From the NCBI GenBank assembly GCA_938028745.1, contig CALIZL010000019.1, positions 57,998-121,997 of the forward strand: DNA of 64,000 nucleotides, read 5' to 3'. This stretch comes from an uncultured Prevotella sp. (GTDB lineage: Bacteria; Bacteroidota; Bacteroidia; Bacteroidales; Bacteroidaceae). The position numbers were made by a program, and so were the translations under genes. The notes under the pieces were generated by a model. It was not told where the DNA came from. It made no database searches and was given only the letters and a program-made list of their open reading frames with translations. Of the stretch, positions 36,986 to 45,945 are shown in pieces (the first letter of the stretch is position 1; every line of letters begins with the position of its first letter).

Positions 36986-37422
36986 TGTCCTCGCAGTTTA
37001 CTGTTGGTTTTGTTGTTGGCCTTTGATGCACATGCTAGCGATACATTCTACTCATCTTTTGTTTTGTAGTACGACATTTTATTATCCTATTCATACTGCG
37101 CATAACCAATCAAATGCAAATTTACGAATAAATAATGAAGGGAATGGCAAGGGCAAAGAAAACGTTTGAAGTTCCCAAAAAAACAAAACGATGAACGCAT
37201 GTATATGCCTATACCCCACCCTTTCAATCACCATGCAGCGTTAAAATGAAGAAAAAGTCCAGCTTTTTGTTGCGTTTTCAGAAATAATCAACTAAATTTG
37301 CAGTGTCGGTATAGAATGCCGATACAGCCTTTACCTTGTCGCACAGATGCCTAATCTAGAAGAAGACATCGCGCCCTTGGCCTAGCTAAAAATGAATTCA
37401 CATAACTAAAAACCACATTACC
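36986..37422. other. Divergent intergenic region
   Basis: 437 bp between the divergent tannase-like and flotillin genes. No gene seen. It holds AT-rich sequence and the flotillin promoter candidate. Confidence 0.7.
37266..37300 (+). promoter_or_regulatory. Putative flotillin promoter
   Basis: TTTG at 37266-37269 and TAAATTTG at 37293-37300, a 23-bp spacer (slightly long). About 120 bp of leader precede the ATG. Confidence 0.5.
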
Positions 37423-38907
37423 ATGCCTGAACAATTCTCGCTTTACGTAATTATCGGCATTGCCGCTATTATTCTTGTACTTTTCTTGTTCGCGTCGTAT
37501 GTCAAGGCTCCGCCCTCGTATGCTTACATCATATCGGGTCTTAGCCGCGAACCACGTGTGCTCATTGGTTCCGGAGGCTTCCGCATTCCATTCTTCGAGC
37601 GACTCGACCGCGTGTACCTAGGACAGATAACGGTAGACATTAAAACTGAAGAGAGCGTGCCAACAACCGACTTTATCAACGTTGATGTCGATGCGGTGGC
37701 AAAAATCAGAGTAACACCAAACGCAGAAGGTACACGCTTGGCTGCCAAAAACTTCCTCAACATGACGCCCATGATGATTGCCGAACAGCTGCAAGACTCG
37801 CTGCAAGGCAACATGCGTGAGATTATCGGTACGCTAGACCTGCGCTCGCTAAACACCGACCGAGATGGTTTTTCAGACCAGGTGATGCAGAAAGCACAAC
37901 ACGACATGGCCAAATTGGGTATCGAAATCATTTCGTGCAACATACAGAACGTTACCGATAAGGAAGGTCTGATACACGATTTGGGTGCCGACAATACCGC
38001 CAAGATTAAGAAAGACGCATCAATTAACCGCGCTATCGCCGAACGCGACGTGAAGATACAAGTGGCTCATGCCGACAAAGACGCCAACGACGCACGCGTG
38101 GATGCCGATACGGCCATTGCGATGAAGAACAACGACTTGGCCTTGAAACGTGCCGAACTAAAACGACAGGCCGACACGGCGCAGGCCGATGCCGATGCTG
38201 CATACTCCATCCAACAGCAAGAACAGCAGAAAACCATCAACATTAAGACGGTTGAGGCTGAGATTGAAAAGACCAAACGCCAACAAATTCTTTCGCAAGA
38301 ACAAATCGTTATCCGCCAAAACGAACTGTCTGCCGAAGTGGAAAAACGTGCTGATGCGGAGAAATATCAAGTGCAGAAGAATGCAGAGGCCGACTTAGAA
38401 CAGCGCAAGCGTATAGCCGAGGCCCAACGCTACGAGGCCGAACAGCAGGCTATGGCTCAAAACGCCGCATCGGATGCCACGCGCTATAAGCTGGAACAAG
38501 AGGCACAAGGTATCAAGGCCAAGGGCGAGGCCGAGGCTTATGCCATCTTGAAGAAGGGTGAGGCCGAGGCACAAGCGATGGACAAGAAGGCCGAAGCCTA
38601 TAAGAAGTATAACAATGCTGCCGTTGCCCAGATGATGATTGAGGTGTTGCCGCAGATTGTAGAGAATGTGGCCAAGCCCATCAGTGCAATTAAAGACGTT
38701 AACATTTACAGCGGCGACGGCAACGGCATCAGCGCCATGAGCGGCAATGTGCCTGTGGCCATCAAGCAAGCGTTCGACGTATTGAAGTCGGCAACTGGCG
38801 TAGACATGGCCGACATCATGAAGGCTGGTTCGATACAAGCCAAGACTACGAGGAACATCAACCTCAATGGTGAGGCACAAGAAGTGGTAGACGGGTTGAA
38901 AGATTAA
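37423..38907 (+). CDS. floA: Flotillin-family SPFH protein
   Basis: 494 aa. An N-terminal membrane segment (about 7-26) is followed by the SPFH/band-7 domain (about 30-190: PPSYAYIISGLSR, VLIGSGGFRIPFFERLDR, FLNMTPMMIAEQLQDSLQGN). Residues about 210-400 form a long Ala/Glu/Lys coiled coil. The C-terminus (VAKPISAIKDVNIYSGDG) is typical of FloT/YuaG-type flotillins. It scaffolds membrane microdomains. No NfeD partner gene is next to it, which is unusual for bacterial flotillins. It is a single-gene unit ending at a strong terminator. Confidence 0.93.
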   Translation: MPEQFSLYVIIGIAAIILVLFLFASYVKAPPSYAYIISGLSREPRVLIGSGGFRIPFFERLDRVYLGQITVDIKTEESVPTTDFINVDVDAVAKIRVTPNAEGTRLAAKNFLNMTPMMIAEQLQDSLQGNMREIIGTLDLRSLNTDRDGFSDQVMQKAQHDMAKLGIEIISCNIQNVTDKEGLIHDLGADNTAKIKKDASINRAIAERDVKIQVAHADKDANDARVDADTAIAMKNNDLALKRAELKRQADTAQADADAAYSIQQQEQQKTINIKTVEAEIEKTKRQQILSQEQIVIRQNELSAEVEKRADAEKYQVQKNAEADLEQRKRIAEAQRYEAEQQAMAQNAASDATRYKLEQEAQGIKAKGEAEAYAILKKGEAEAQAMDKKAEAYKKYNNAAVAQMMIEVLPQIVENVAKPISAIKDVNIYSGDGNGISAMSGNVPVAIKQAFDVLKSATGVDMADIMKAGSIQAKTTRNINLNGEAQEVVDGLKD

Positions 38908-38927
38908 CCATCACCACACCCTTTTTC

Positions 38928-38983
38928 ACGTTCTTTTGAAAGTTGGCAGCTTTTGTTTCCAACGTTCAAAAGAACGTTTTTTG
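38928..38983 (+). terminator. Rho-independent terminator of the flotillin gene
   Basis: Perfect 13-bp stem ACGTTCTTTTGAA / TTCAAAAGAACGT with a 24-nt loop, followed by a T-tract ending TTTTTTG. Confidence 0.9.
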
Positions 38984-38989
38984 TTGAAT

Positions 38990-39770
38990 GAATTAGTGAG
39001 TTCATGAGTTAGAGAGTTAGTGAGTTCATGAGTCTATGAGTTTGTGAGTTTGTGAGTTTGTGAGTTCATGAGTTCATGAGTTAGTGAGTTTATGAGTTGG
39101 TGAGTTAGTTAGTTCATGAGTCTATGAGTCTATGAGTTGGTGAGTTCATGAGTTGGTGAGTTCATGAGTTTGTGAGTTCATGAGTTTGTGAGTTTGTGAG
39201 TTCATGAGTTCATGAGTTTGTGAGTTTGTGAGTTTGTGAGTTTGTGAGTTTGTGAGTTCATGAGTTAGTGAGTTAGTGAGTTAGTGAGTTAGTGAGTTAG
39301 TGAGTTAGTGAGTTCATGAGTTAGTGAGTTTATGAGTTCATGAGTTGGTGAGTTAGTGGGTGCATGAGTTCATGAGTTGGTGAGTCCATGAGTTTGTGAG
39401 TTCATGAGTTCATGAGTTAGTGAGTTGATGAATTTATGGGTTTGTGAGTTCATGGGTTTGTGAGTTCATGAGTTTATGAGTTCATGAGTTTATGAGTTCA
39501 TGAGTTAGTGAGTTTATGAGTTGATGAATTTATGGGTTTGTGAGTTCATGAGTTAGTGAGTTTATGAGTTTATGAGTTTATGAGTTTATGAGTTGGTGAG
39601 TTGGTGAGTTGATGAGTTGATGAATTTATGGGTTTGTGAGTTCATGAGTTCATGAGTTCATGAGTTGGTGAGTTCATGAGTTAGTGAGTTTATGAGTTTA
39701 TGAGTTGGTGAGTTCATGAGTTGGTGAGTTGGTAGTTCATAAGTTCATGAGTCTATAAGTTAAAAAACAC
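38990..39770 (+). repeat. Very long 8-bp tandem array, about 97 units
   Basis: About 780 bp made almost entirely of octamers of the form GAGTTNNT: GAGTTCAT, GAGTTAGT, GAGTTTGT, GAGTTTAT, GAGTTGGT, GAGTTGAT, GAGTCTAT. Longer-order blocks (runs of GAGTTAGT, runs of GAGTTTGT, repeats of the GAATTTATGGGTTTGT doublet) suggest expansion by slippage and unequal exchange. It lies between the flotillin terminator and element copy C, with no gene. Confidence 0.95.
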
Positions 39771-39771
39771 C

Positions 39772-40419
39772 ACAAACTTTACAAAACGCGCACTATTGGC
39801 CAACCCCTTCTAGCGAAAATAATGGCCAGAATGTGGGCTTTTAGCAAGAAATTGCAGCCTTACGCGCCCCTCCTTTTGTCTCCTTTTAAGAAAATTGTCT
39901 GCATTTAGCACCATTCAGCCTTTCTAGTTTCTTGCCGATTCGTCTTTTTCTCAACCCCAAATTCCTGCTTTTAGCCGCTAAAACCCCACTTTTTTATGTA
40001 TGTTTTGCCCCTTTTGAACCCCTTTGTTAATGGTTCGAAAGGGTTTTGCCTACCTCTTCGATGTGTATTTTTATGCGTTCCGCCTTGCGTTTTGCAGCAT
40101 TTCACCTTGCATTTAGCACCAAAACGGCTTGCGTTTTGCACCAAAATAGCCTGCATTTTGTAGCAAAATAGCCTGCGTTTTACACCAAAATGCAGTGCGT
40201 TTTGCAGCATATTGCACTGTTTTTTGCAGCAAATAGCCCAAAAGGTGGTGCAAATTGCAGTTTTATGCAATGCAAATTCATATTTCCTGCATTAACAATC
40301 ATCCCCTTTTAGCATCAAAACCAACTTTCGCGAGAATCGTTATTTTGCGGTCGAGTGGGCGATTGGTGGATTGCAAGGGCACTCACACTGTTAAAATTTG
40401 CGCCGAAAATATTACAAAC
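39772..40419 (-). repeat. Intergenic iteron element, copy C (~650 bp)
   Basis: Minus orientation. On the plus strand it starts ACAAACTTTACAAAAC and ends AAAATATTACAAAC. It has TTGCAGCC (39853), GCCGCTAAAACCCCACTTTT (39974), about six iterons at 40085-40215, CGCGAGAATCG (40330) and GGCGATTGGTGGATTGC (40358). The last contains a wobble-paired hairpin GCGATT/GATTGC with loop GGTG. Blocks and order match A and B. Confidence 0.87.
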
Positions 40420-40424
40420 TAAAT

Positions 40425-40640
40425 CATTGATAAGTTGACGAGTTGACAAGTTAACGAATTAACGAGATAACAAGATAACAAGATAACGAGATAATGAGAT
40501 AACAAGATAACGAGACAACAAGATAACGAGACAACGAGATAACGAGATAACGAGATAACAAGATAACAAGATAACGAGATAATGAGAGAACAAGAGAACA
40601 AGATAACGAGAGAACGAGAGAACGAGAGAACGAGATAACA
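40425..40640 (-). repeat. 8-bp array (GATAACGA/GATAACAA), composite repeat copy 2, first part
   Basis: About 26 octamers, for example AAGATAAC, GAGATAAC, GAGACAAC, GAGAGAAC. It abuts the 5' end of element C on one side and the core AGGCGCAGCCATTTTTTCACC at 40648 on the other. Confidence 0.9.
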
Positions 40641-40803
40641 AGTTAATAGGCGCAGCCATTTTTTCACCTTTTCACCCTTTCACCTTTAAAAGCCATTTTT
40701 TCACCTTTTCACCTTTTCACCCTTTCACCTTTTCACCCTTTCACCTTTTCACCCTTTCACCTTTTCACCCTTTCACCTTTAAAAGCCCTTTCACCTTTAA
40801 AAG
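40641..40803 (+). repeat. GCGCAGCCAT core plus TTTTCACC/CTTTCACC array, composite repeat copy 2
   Basis: The core (about 40648-40664) leads into octamers TTCACCTT/TTCACCCT, interrupted twice by TTTAAAAGCC. The array runs to the end of the lipoprotein gene at 40807. Confidence 0.88.
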
Positions 40804-40806
40804 CCA

Positions 40807-41649
40807 TCATTCGTTGGAAAAATCACCCCAATTCAGCTTGTCAATGTCGGCTATTTCAGACAGTTTGATAAGCTTTTTACGCCTTATTTTGCTCTTAGTC
40901 ACCTTAAAACGTTCCTCCTTTTCATCATCGTCTGCGTTAAGATTCTCTTCGTACACCCTTGTGCGTGTAGAGAAATTGATGTCTAAGTTATAATAAGTAA
41001 CACACCTAATGCGGCGATTATGGTAATAACCAATCAACTCAAAATCGTTGTTTTGGTATCTAAATATATAGTTCCAACACCCATATCTACCATGTGCAAA
41101 ATAAATGTGTAATGTGTTTTTTATGATATACAACTCAAGTTCGGGTGCATCATAAATGCCTCCGTCCTCGTTTTCGGAAGAAAAACAAGTGTCGTTCCTT
41201 AATATCTGCTCGTAACCATTCTTACGTTTAAAGAGGATGATCAGTCCGCGGCGATTGCGATCGAGCCGACCGCGGTTTTCATCATCCACCCATTTGCTCT
41301 CCTCGGTTCCCTTTATCATCAGCACCACGTCGGGCTTACCGTCTTTATTAAGGTCGCCCTTGTATTGTTGAAAAAGCGTATATCCGTTGGGAACAAACTC
41401 CTTAGGATCTGTTTTCAACTCCATTTTGGGTGCTGTGGCAAGCCTCACGCTGTTTTGCACGAGGCCTTGTTTGGACGTTGTAACCTTTAAACTTTCTTTT
41501 CTCGTTCCTCGAAAAGTGTGTTTTCTCGCCATGACAATGTTCGAGCAAACTCGACATTGTTCATTGGGCTTACGAAAACTTTCGTTTTTCGCTTGCTTGC
41601 AGCCCATTGTAAAGACCACAACTAGCAATAAATGATATTTCCTTAACAT
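40807..41649 (-). CDS. Lipoprotein paralogue 1 with Asp-rich 'LNKDGKPDVV' motif
   Basis: 280 aa. The lipobox is VVVFTMGCKQAKNES, modified Cys17. The core region shared with its two neighbours includes YKGDLNKDGKPDVVLMIKGT, a DxNxDGxxD loop as in FG-GAP/VCBS or EF-hand-like calcium sites, then RGRLDRNRRGLIILFK, CFSSENEDGG, and FRYQNNDFELIGY. Between lipobox and core it has about 40 residues (NEQCRVCSNIVMARKHTF...) that replace the short KDTVPTKDTVQ linker of the other copies and look inserted. Function unknown. Last of three tandem genes, 12 bp after the second. Confidence 0.8.
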   Translation of the reverse strand: MLRKYHLLLVVVFTMGCKQAKNESFRKPNEQCRVCSNIVMARKHTFRGTRKESLKVTTSKQGLVQNSVRLATAPKMELKTDPKEFVPNGYTLFQQYKGDLNKDGKPDVVLMIKGTEESKWVDDENRGRLDRNRRGLIILFKRKNGYEQILRNDTCFSSENEDGGIYDAPELELYIIKNTLHIYFAHGRYGCWNYIFRYQNNDFELIGYYHNRRIRCVTYYNLDINFSTRTRVYEENLNADDDEKEERFKVTKSKIRRKKLIKLSEIADIDKLNWGDFSNE

Positions 41650-41661
41650 AACAATAGAGCG

Positions 41662-42420
41662 TCAATCATCCTTTGGCAAATCCAAATCAAGTTCGTCGAA
41701 GTCGGTTATCTCCGATAATTTGATGAGGTTTTTCCGCTTAAACTTGATAGTTTTCACCTTAAATTTCTCTTCCGCCTCATCATCATCTGCGTTAATATTC
41801 TCTTTATATACACAGGTGCGTGTAGAGAAATTAACATCCGTGATATAAAGAACAACTGGCCCGCGATCGTAACTACCAAAATAACCAATGAGTTCGAAAT
41901 CGTTATTTTGGTATCTAAAAATGTATTTCCAATAGCCATAACGCCCATGGGCATAATGCAATATCAGGGTGTTATTCTTGATATAGAAGTCTAATTCGGG
42001 TGCGTAATACACACCTCCATCCTCGTTTTCGGAAGAAAAACACTCGTCGTTCTCGGCTATCAACTCGTATCCGCCATCGCGTTTAAAAAGGATGATAAGT
42101 CCACGGCGATTGCGATCGAGCCGACCACGGTATTCATGGTCCACCCATTTGCTTTCCTCGGTCCCCTTTATCATCAGCACCACGTCAGGTTTGCCATCCT
42201 TATTAAGATCGCCTTCGCATCCTGAAAACAAGACATACCCATCGGGAATAAATTCCTCGGGATCTGCTTTCAGCTCCATTTGAGCCACAGCCACGGGTTT
42301 CACACTTGCTTGCACGGTGTCTTTTGTCGGCACCGTGTCCTTTCCGCTTTCGTTTTTCGCTTGCTTGCAGCCCGTTATCAGGGCAACGGCAAACAACAAA
42401 TAAAAAATCCTTAACATCAT
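41662..42420 (-). CDS. Lipoprotein paralogue 2 with Asp-rich motif
   Basis: 252 aa from MMLRIFYLLFAVAL; two codons further upstream are also open. Lipobox VALITGCKQAKNES, then a Thr/Asp/Lys linker (GKDTVPTKDTVQASVKP). The core has EGDLNKDGKPDVVLMIKGT, GRLDRNRRGLIILFKRDGGY and SSENEDGGVYYAPEL, and the acidic NADDDEAEEKFKV near the C-terminus. A stretch of about 100 bp (42010-42112) appears identical to the matching part of paralogue 3 (42778-42880), pointing to recent duplication or gene conversion. Function unknown; outer-membrane anchoring likely. Confidence 0.8.
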   Translation of the reverse strand: MMLRIFYLLFAVALITGCKQAKNESGKDTVPTKDTVQASVKPVAVAQMELKADPEEFIPDGYVLFSGCEGDLNKDGKPDVVLMIKGTEESKWVDHEYRGRLDRNRRGLIILFKRDGGYELIAENDECFSSENEDGGVYYAPELDFYIKNNTLILHYAHGRYGYWKYIFRYQNNDFELIGYFGSYDRGPVVLYITDVNFSTRTCVYKENINADDDEAEEKFKVKTIKFKRKNLIKLSEITDFDELDLDLPKDD

Positions 42421-42429
42421 ATACACCTG

Positions 42430-43185
42430 CTATTCATCGTCTGGCAAACCTAAATCAAGTTCGTCGAAGTCGGTTATCTCCGATAATTTGATGAGGTTTT
42501 TCCTTTTAAATTTGATTGTTTTCACCTTAAATTCCTCTTCCGCCTCATCGTCATCTGCGTTAATATTCTCTTTATATACACAAGTACGCGTAGAATAGTT
42601 GACTTCGAGAATCCTAAGAGTAACAGGCCCTCTACTAGAATAACCATCATAACCTATCAGTTCGAAGTCGTTATTTTGGTATCTAAAGATATAGCTCCAA
42701 TACCCATATCGTCCATGCAGGTAGCTTATTATCAGTCTGTTTTTGTTTATCTCCAAACTTAATTCGGGTGCGTAATACACACCTCCATCCTCGTTTTCGG
42801 AAGAAAAACACTCGTCGTTCTCGGCTATCAACTCGTATCCGCCATCGCGTTTAAAAAGGATGATAAGTCCACGGCGATTACGATCGAGTCGACCACGGTA
42901 TTCATCATCCACCCATTTACTTTTATCGGTTCCCTTTATCATCAGCACCACGTCGGGCTTACCGTCCTTATTAAGGTCGCCTTCGTACCGAGAAAACAAA
43001 TCATACCCTTCGGGAATAAATGCCAAAGGGTTGGTTTTCAAGTCTGTTTGAGCCACAGCCGCGGGTTTCACACTTGCTTGCACGGTGTCTTTTGTTGGCA
43101 CCGTGTCTTTCCCACTTTCGTTTTTCGCTTGCTTGCAGCCCATCATCAAGGCCACAACAAATAATAGGTAGAACGTTCGTTGCAT
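42430..43185 (-). CDS. Lipoprotein paralogue 3 with Asp-rich motif
   Basis: 251 aa from MQRTFYLLFVVAL; 18 upstream codons are open but precede the signal peptide. Lipobox VALMMGCKQAKNES and the same linker as paralogue 2. The core contains YEGDLNKDGKPDVVLMIKGT and SSENEDGGVYYAPEL. First gene of the three-gene tandem, with a TATCTTTG promoter candidate at 43319-43326. The family is not one I can name; the repeated Asp-rich loop is the only motif with a known structural meaning (metal binding). Confidence 0.8.
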   Translation of the reverse strand: MQRTFYLLFVVALMMGCKQAKNESGKDTVPTKDTVQASVKPAAVAQTDLKTNPLAFIPEGYDLFSRYEGDLNKDGKPDVVLMIKGTDKSKWVDDEYRGRLDRNRRGLIILFKRDGGYELIAENDECFSSENEDGGVYYAPELSLEINKNRLIISYLHGRYGYWSYIFRYQNNDFELIGYDGYSSRGPVTLRILEVNYSTRTCVYKENINADDDEAEEEFKVKTIKFKRKNLIKLSEITDFDELDLGLPDDE

Positions 43186-43318
43186 AACTGGGGTTAGGTA
43201 ATTGGTTGTTTCAAACGCGGTGGAGAGGGTAAAGGCCACTTGTAATTACGCCATGTAGTGACAGAAAATACGGCTCTTAGTGCTATACGTACGATGCACT
43301 TAACATCTCCCATCCATG

Positions 43319-43326
43319 CAAAGATA
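43319..43326 (-). promoter_or_regulatory. Putative -7 element for the three lipoproteins
   Basis: TATCTTTG on the minus strand, 134 bp upstream of paralogue 3. A TTTG reads at 43352-43355 on the same strand (25-bp spacer). Confidence 0.5.
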
Positions 43327-43602
43327 ATATATTTCTTTGTTTTTTACGTTTCAAATCCACATTCTTTTTGTCATCAAGGTATAATGATTGTCCGATACGC
43401 CGTGTATTAATGCTGCTTAGCATGTCTTCATGCGCTTTGCCAACAGCGTATGTTTAAATGTTATTTGTATTACAAATTGTTGCTGTCTCGCTAAAAGGTT
43501 TGAAACAGCAAATGTGGTGTTCAGGTTGCCGACAAATAGAAAAATGGTTTCACCTCCCACCAAAAGCTGACCCCTCTCTGGTCTTCATAAGCGCGATATG
43601 GC

Positions 43603-43626
43603 GGACTGCCGATTGGGGTTAAAGGT
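43603..43626 (-). repeat. Solo end of the MITE-like family
   Basis: GGACTGCCGATTGGGGTTAAA, in reverse complement TTTAACCCCAATCGGCAGT, matches the terminal repeat of the elements at 16676 and 62767. No partner end is found nearby, so this is a remnant or a shared regulatory motif. Confidence 0.5.
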
Positions 43627-43810
43627 GCAACAGGGTGAAACGTGAACGCCATACGCGCCTCGTAGTCCTATATCATTACGTCAGTAAAGGCTTAAAATTG
43701 TTCGCATCATTGCGCCCATCCTGTTCAGCCTTATCGCTTGTGCGGGCGCATAGCAGTTGTTCTTATCTCACAAAGTACATATTAACGATTTATTAAATAC
43801 GGTAAATACA

Positions 43811-44439
43811 TTTTACAAATCACGTTCTTCGGCCGAACCATTCTAGAAGAAAATAACCGCTAAAAGCCATATAAAATGCGCCCAAACGATAAAATTTCGG
43901 CATTTTTTGAGTGCTTATCCCCTCCGTTTTTGGCCATTTGCTATGCTTTTGCATTTCTCTTTGAAGAAAAATTCTCCCAAATTTGCATCCGCAACTACTA
44001 GAAAATGGAAGTTAATTGCTAGTTGTTGCAACGCATTTTGCATCAAAACGCATTGCATTTTGCACCAAAACGCACTGCAATATGCACCAAAACGCAAGGC
44101 AAAATGCACCAAAACGCAAGGCAAAATGCAACGAAACGCAAGGTAAAATGCTACAAAATGTAACCAAAACCCACCAGAAACACCATATTATGCGTTATTT
44201 ATAGGTATTTTGACCAATTGGAATGAAAAACTGCTTGGTGGCGTTTGGTTGAGCGTTTCATGTCGTTTTGCCTCCCTAATACGTGCTAAAAAGTATGTTT
44301 TTGTGCCTTATTTCTCGTAAGCACCAATGAGTCAAGTGGTTACAAACTTTAAAAATACGCGCGAAAATCCGCCCAATGCCTGGAAATTTTACGGCGAGGG
44401 CACTCATAATGTTAAATTTTGGTACAAATGTTTTACAAT
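43811..44439 (-). repeat. Intergenic iteron element, divergent copy D (~630 bp)
   Basis: The ends match C (TTTTACAAAT at 43811; GGGCACTCATAATGTTAAATTTTGG and TTTTACAA at 44400-44436). The centre has five to six iterons of the form GCACCAAAACGCAAGGCAAAAT (44040-44150). The flanking blocks found in A, B, C and E are mostly replaced by unrelated sequence. A 68-codon frame at 44419-44625 starts at its edge and has no recognisable features, so it is not called a gene. The rest of the gap 43186-44838 holds no gene. Confidence 0.75.
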
Positions 44440-44770
44440 CTTATGGATGTTATTCAGAGCCATTGCATGACTTTGTTGAGTTTAATCCTTGTGCCAGTAA
44501 AAAAGCACTTACACGGAAGAACTTTTGGGATGAATGATAGTCTGAAAGGGAAACTTACCTTTCGAAAACGAATTCCGCAACGCCTATTGATGAGCATTGC
44601 GGATAGAGAAACCGAGCCGATTTGAAGTTTAGCGGACAGCAATAATTACAATTAAGCCAAACCTACATCACGTGGCCACCTTCCCAACAGGTCTACTACA
44701 TCATAATCCACTATGTACCACCGCATGGGCACGCGCCCCAATCCTGTAAAATAATATAAAATTAACGCTT

Positions 44771-44778
44771 TAAATTTG
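44771..44778 (+). promoter_or_regulatory. Putative -7 element for wecA-like gene
   Basis: TAAATTTG, about 60 bp before the ATG at 44839; no clear -33 element. Confidence 0.4.
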
Positions 44779-44838
44779 CTTTCACATGCAATATAATCGC
44801 ACAAACAGAGTTTGTTACTATATAAAAGACTAACAACT

Positions 44839-45945
44839 ATGATGATGAATGAGGCATTGCCAATAATCATTGCTTTTCTACTAAGCGTGTGTTTTGGGTT
44901 CGTTTTCATCCCTGGAATACTGAATTTCTGCAAGGAGAAGAACATCTACGACATACCTAACCAACGAAAGGTGCACAAAACGTTGGTGCCCCGACTGGGC
45001 GGTTTGGCGTTCGTTCCTGCCATAACCTTGTCGATAATAGTAGCTGTTGGCGTAATGAGCGTTGGCTTTACCGAACCAAAGATACAAGTAAGCCTATGGA
45101 GCATGGCATTCTTGGCCAGTTTGTTGCTGGTTTATGCCACAGGCGTTGTAGACGATCTCATTGGGCTTAACGCACACGTGAAGTTTGCTGTGCAAGTGAT
45201 TACAGCTTGCGCACTACCCCTTTGTGGTCTTTACGTAAACAACCTTTATGGTTTTATGGGCGTACACGAAGTGCCTTATTGGCTGGGATTTCCCCTCACT
45301 GTATTCATCATCGTGTTTATAGACAACGCCATGAACCTCATTGATGGTATCGACGGGTTGGCCGCAGGCTTGTCTATATTAGCCCTTTTGGGCTTTCTGT
45401 TCGTCTTTGGTAATGCACAACTTATACCATACGCCGTTGTCGTGGCCTCGGCTATCGGCATACTGATACCCTACATGCGCTTTAACATCTGGGGTAAAGC
45501 CGATCAAAACCGCAAGATTTTCATGGGCGATTCGGGTAGCCTAACGCTGGGTTTCATCCTCGGTTTCCTCTTTGTGAAGTCGGCCATGCACAATCCACCG
45601 CTCATGGCAGCATCTCCCGAACGCTTTGTACTGGCTTACAGCCTGCTTGTTGTGCCAGTTTTCGATGTGGTTCGGGTTGTTTTGCATAGGCTCCGCACCC
45701 GTCGGCCCTTGTTCTCTGCCGACAAAAATCACATTCACCATAAGCTAATGCGCTTGGGTATGACCCAGCATCAAGCCCTCATATTTATCCTTGCGCTTGC
45801 CATTGCCTATGTTGCCATGAACCTTTTGCTCTTCCCCCTAGTCTCGATAACGGGCATCGTACTGATAGATGTGGCCACTTTCACCCTCTTTCAGCTTTTG
45901 CTTACTCGCAAGGTAGAACGAAAAGAATTGAAGATTGCAGCATGA
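44839..45945 (+). CDS. wecA: WecA/MraY-family undecaprenyl-phosphate sugar-1-phosphate transferase
   Basis: 368 aa, about 10-11 transmembrane helices. The start is the first of three consecutive in-frame ATGs (44839, 44842, 44845); nine codons upstream are open but poorly placed. Family motifs: KVHKTLVPRLGGLAF, VVDDLIGL (Mg-binding Asp pair), DNAMNLIDGIDGLAAG, FMGDSGSLTLGF, and DKNHIHHKLMRLGMT, the cytoplasmic His-rich loop of the WecA branch. It transfers GlcNAc-1-P (or a related sugar) to undecaprenyl phosphate to start polysaccharide synthesis. It overlaps the next gene by ATGA. Confidence 0.9.
   Translation: MMMNEALPIIIAFLLSVCFGFVFIPGILNFCKEKNIYDIPNQRKVHKTLVPRLGGLAFVPAITLSIIVAVGVMSVGFTEPKIQVSLWSMAFLASLLLVYATGVVDDLIGLNAHVKFAVQVITACALPLCGLYVNNLYGFMGVHEVPYWLGFPLTVFIIVFIDNAMNLIDGIDGLAAGLSILALLGFLFVFGNAQLIPYAVVVASAIGILIPYMRFNIWGKADQNRKIFMGDSGSLTLGFILGFLFVKSAMHNPPLMAASPERFVLAYSLLVVPVFDVVRVVLHRLRTRRPLFSADKNHIHHKLMRLGMTQHQALIFILALAIAYVAMNLLLFPLVSITGIVLIDVATFTLFQLLLTRKVERKELKIAA

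Noticed and set aside
44419..44625. 68-codon frame after element D
   Set aside because: Starts within the repeat end, no ribosome site, no recognisable domain, and not conserved beside the other element copies.
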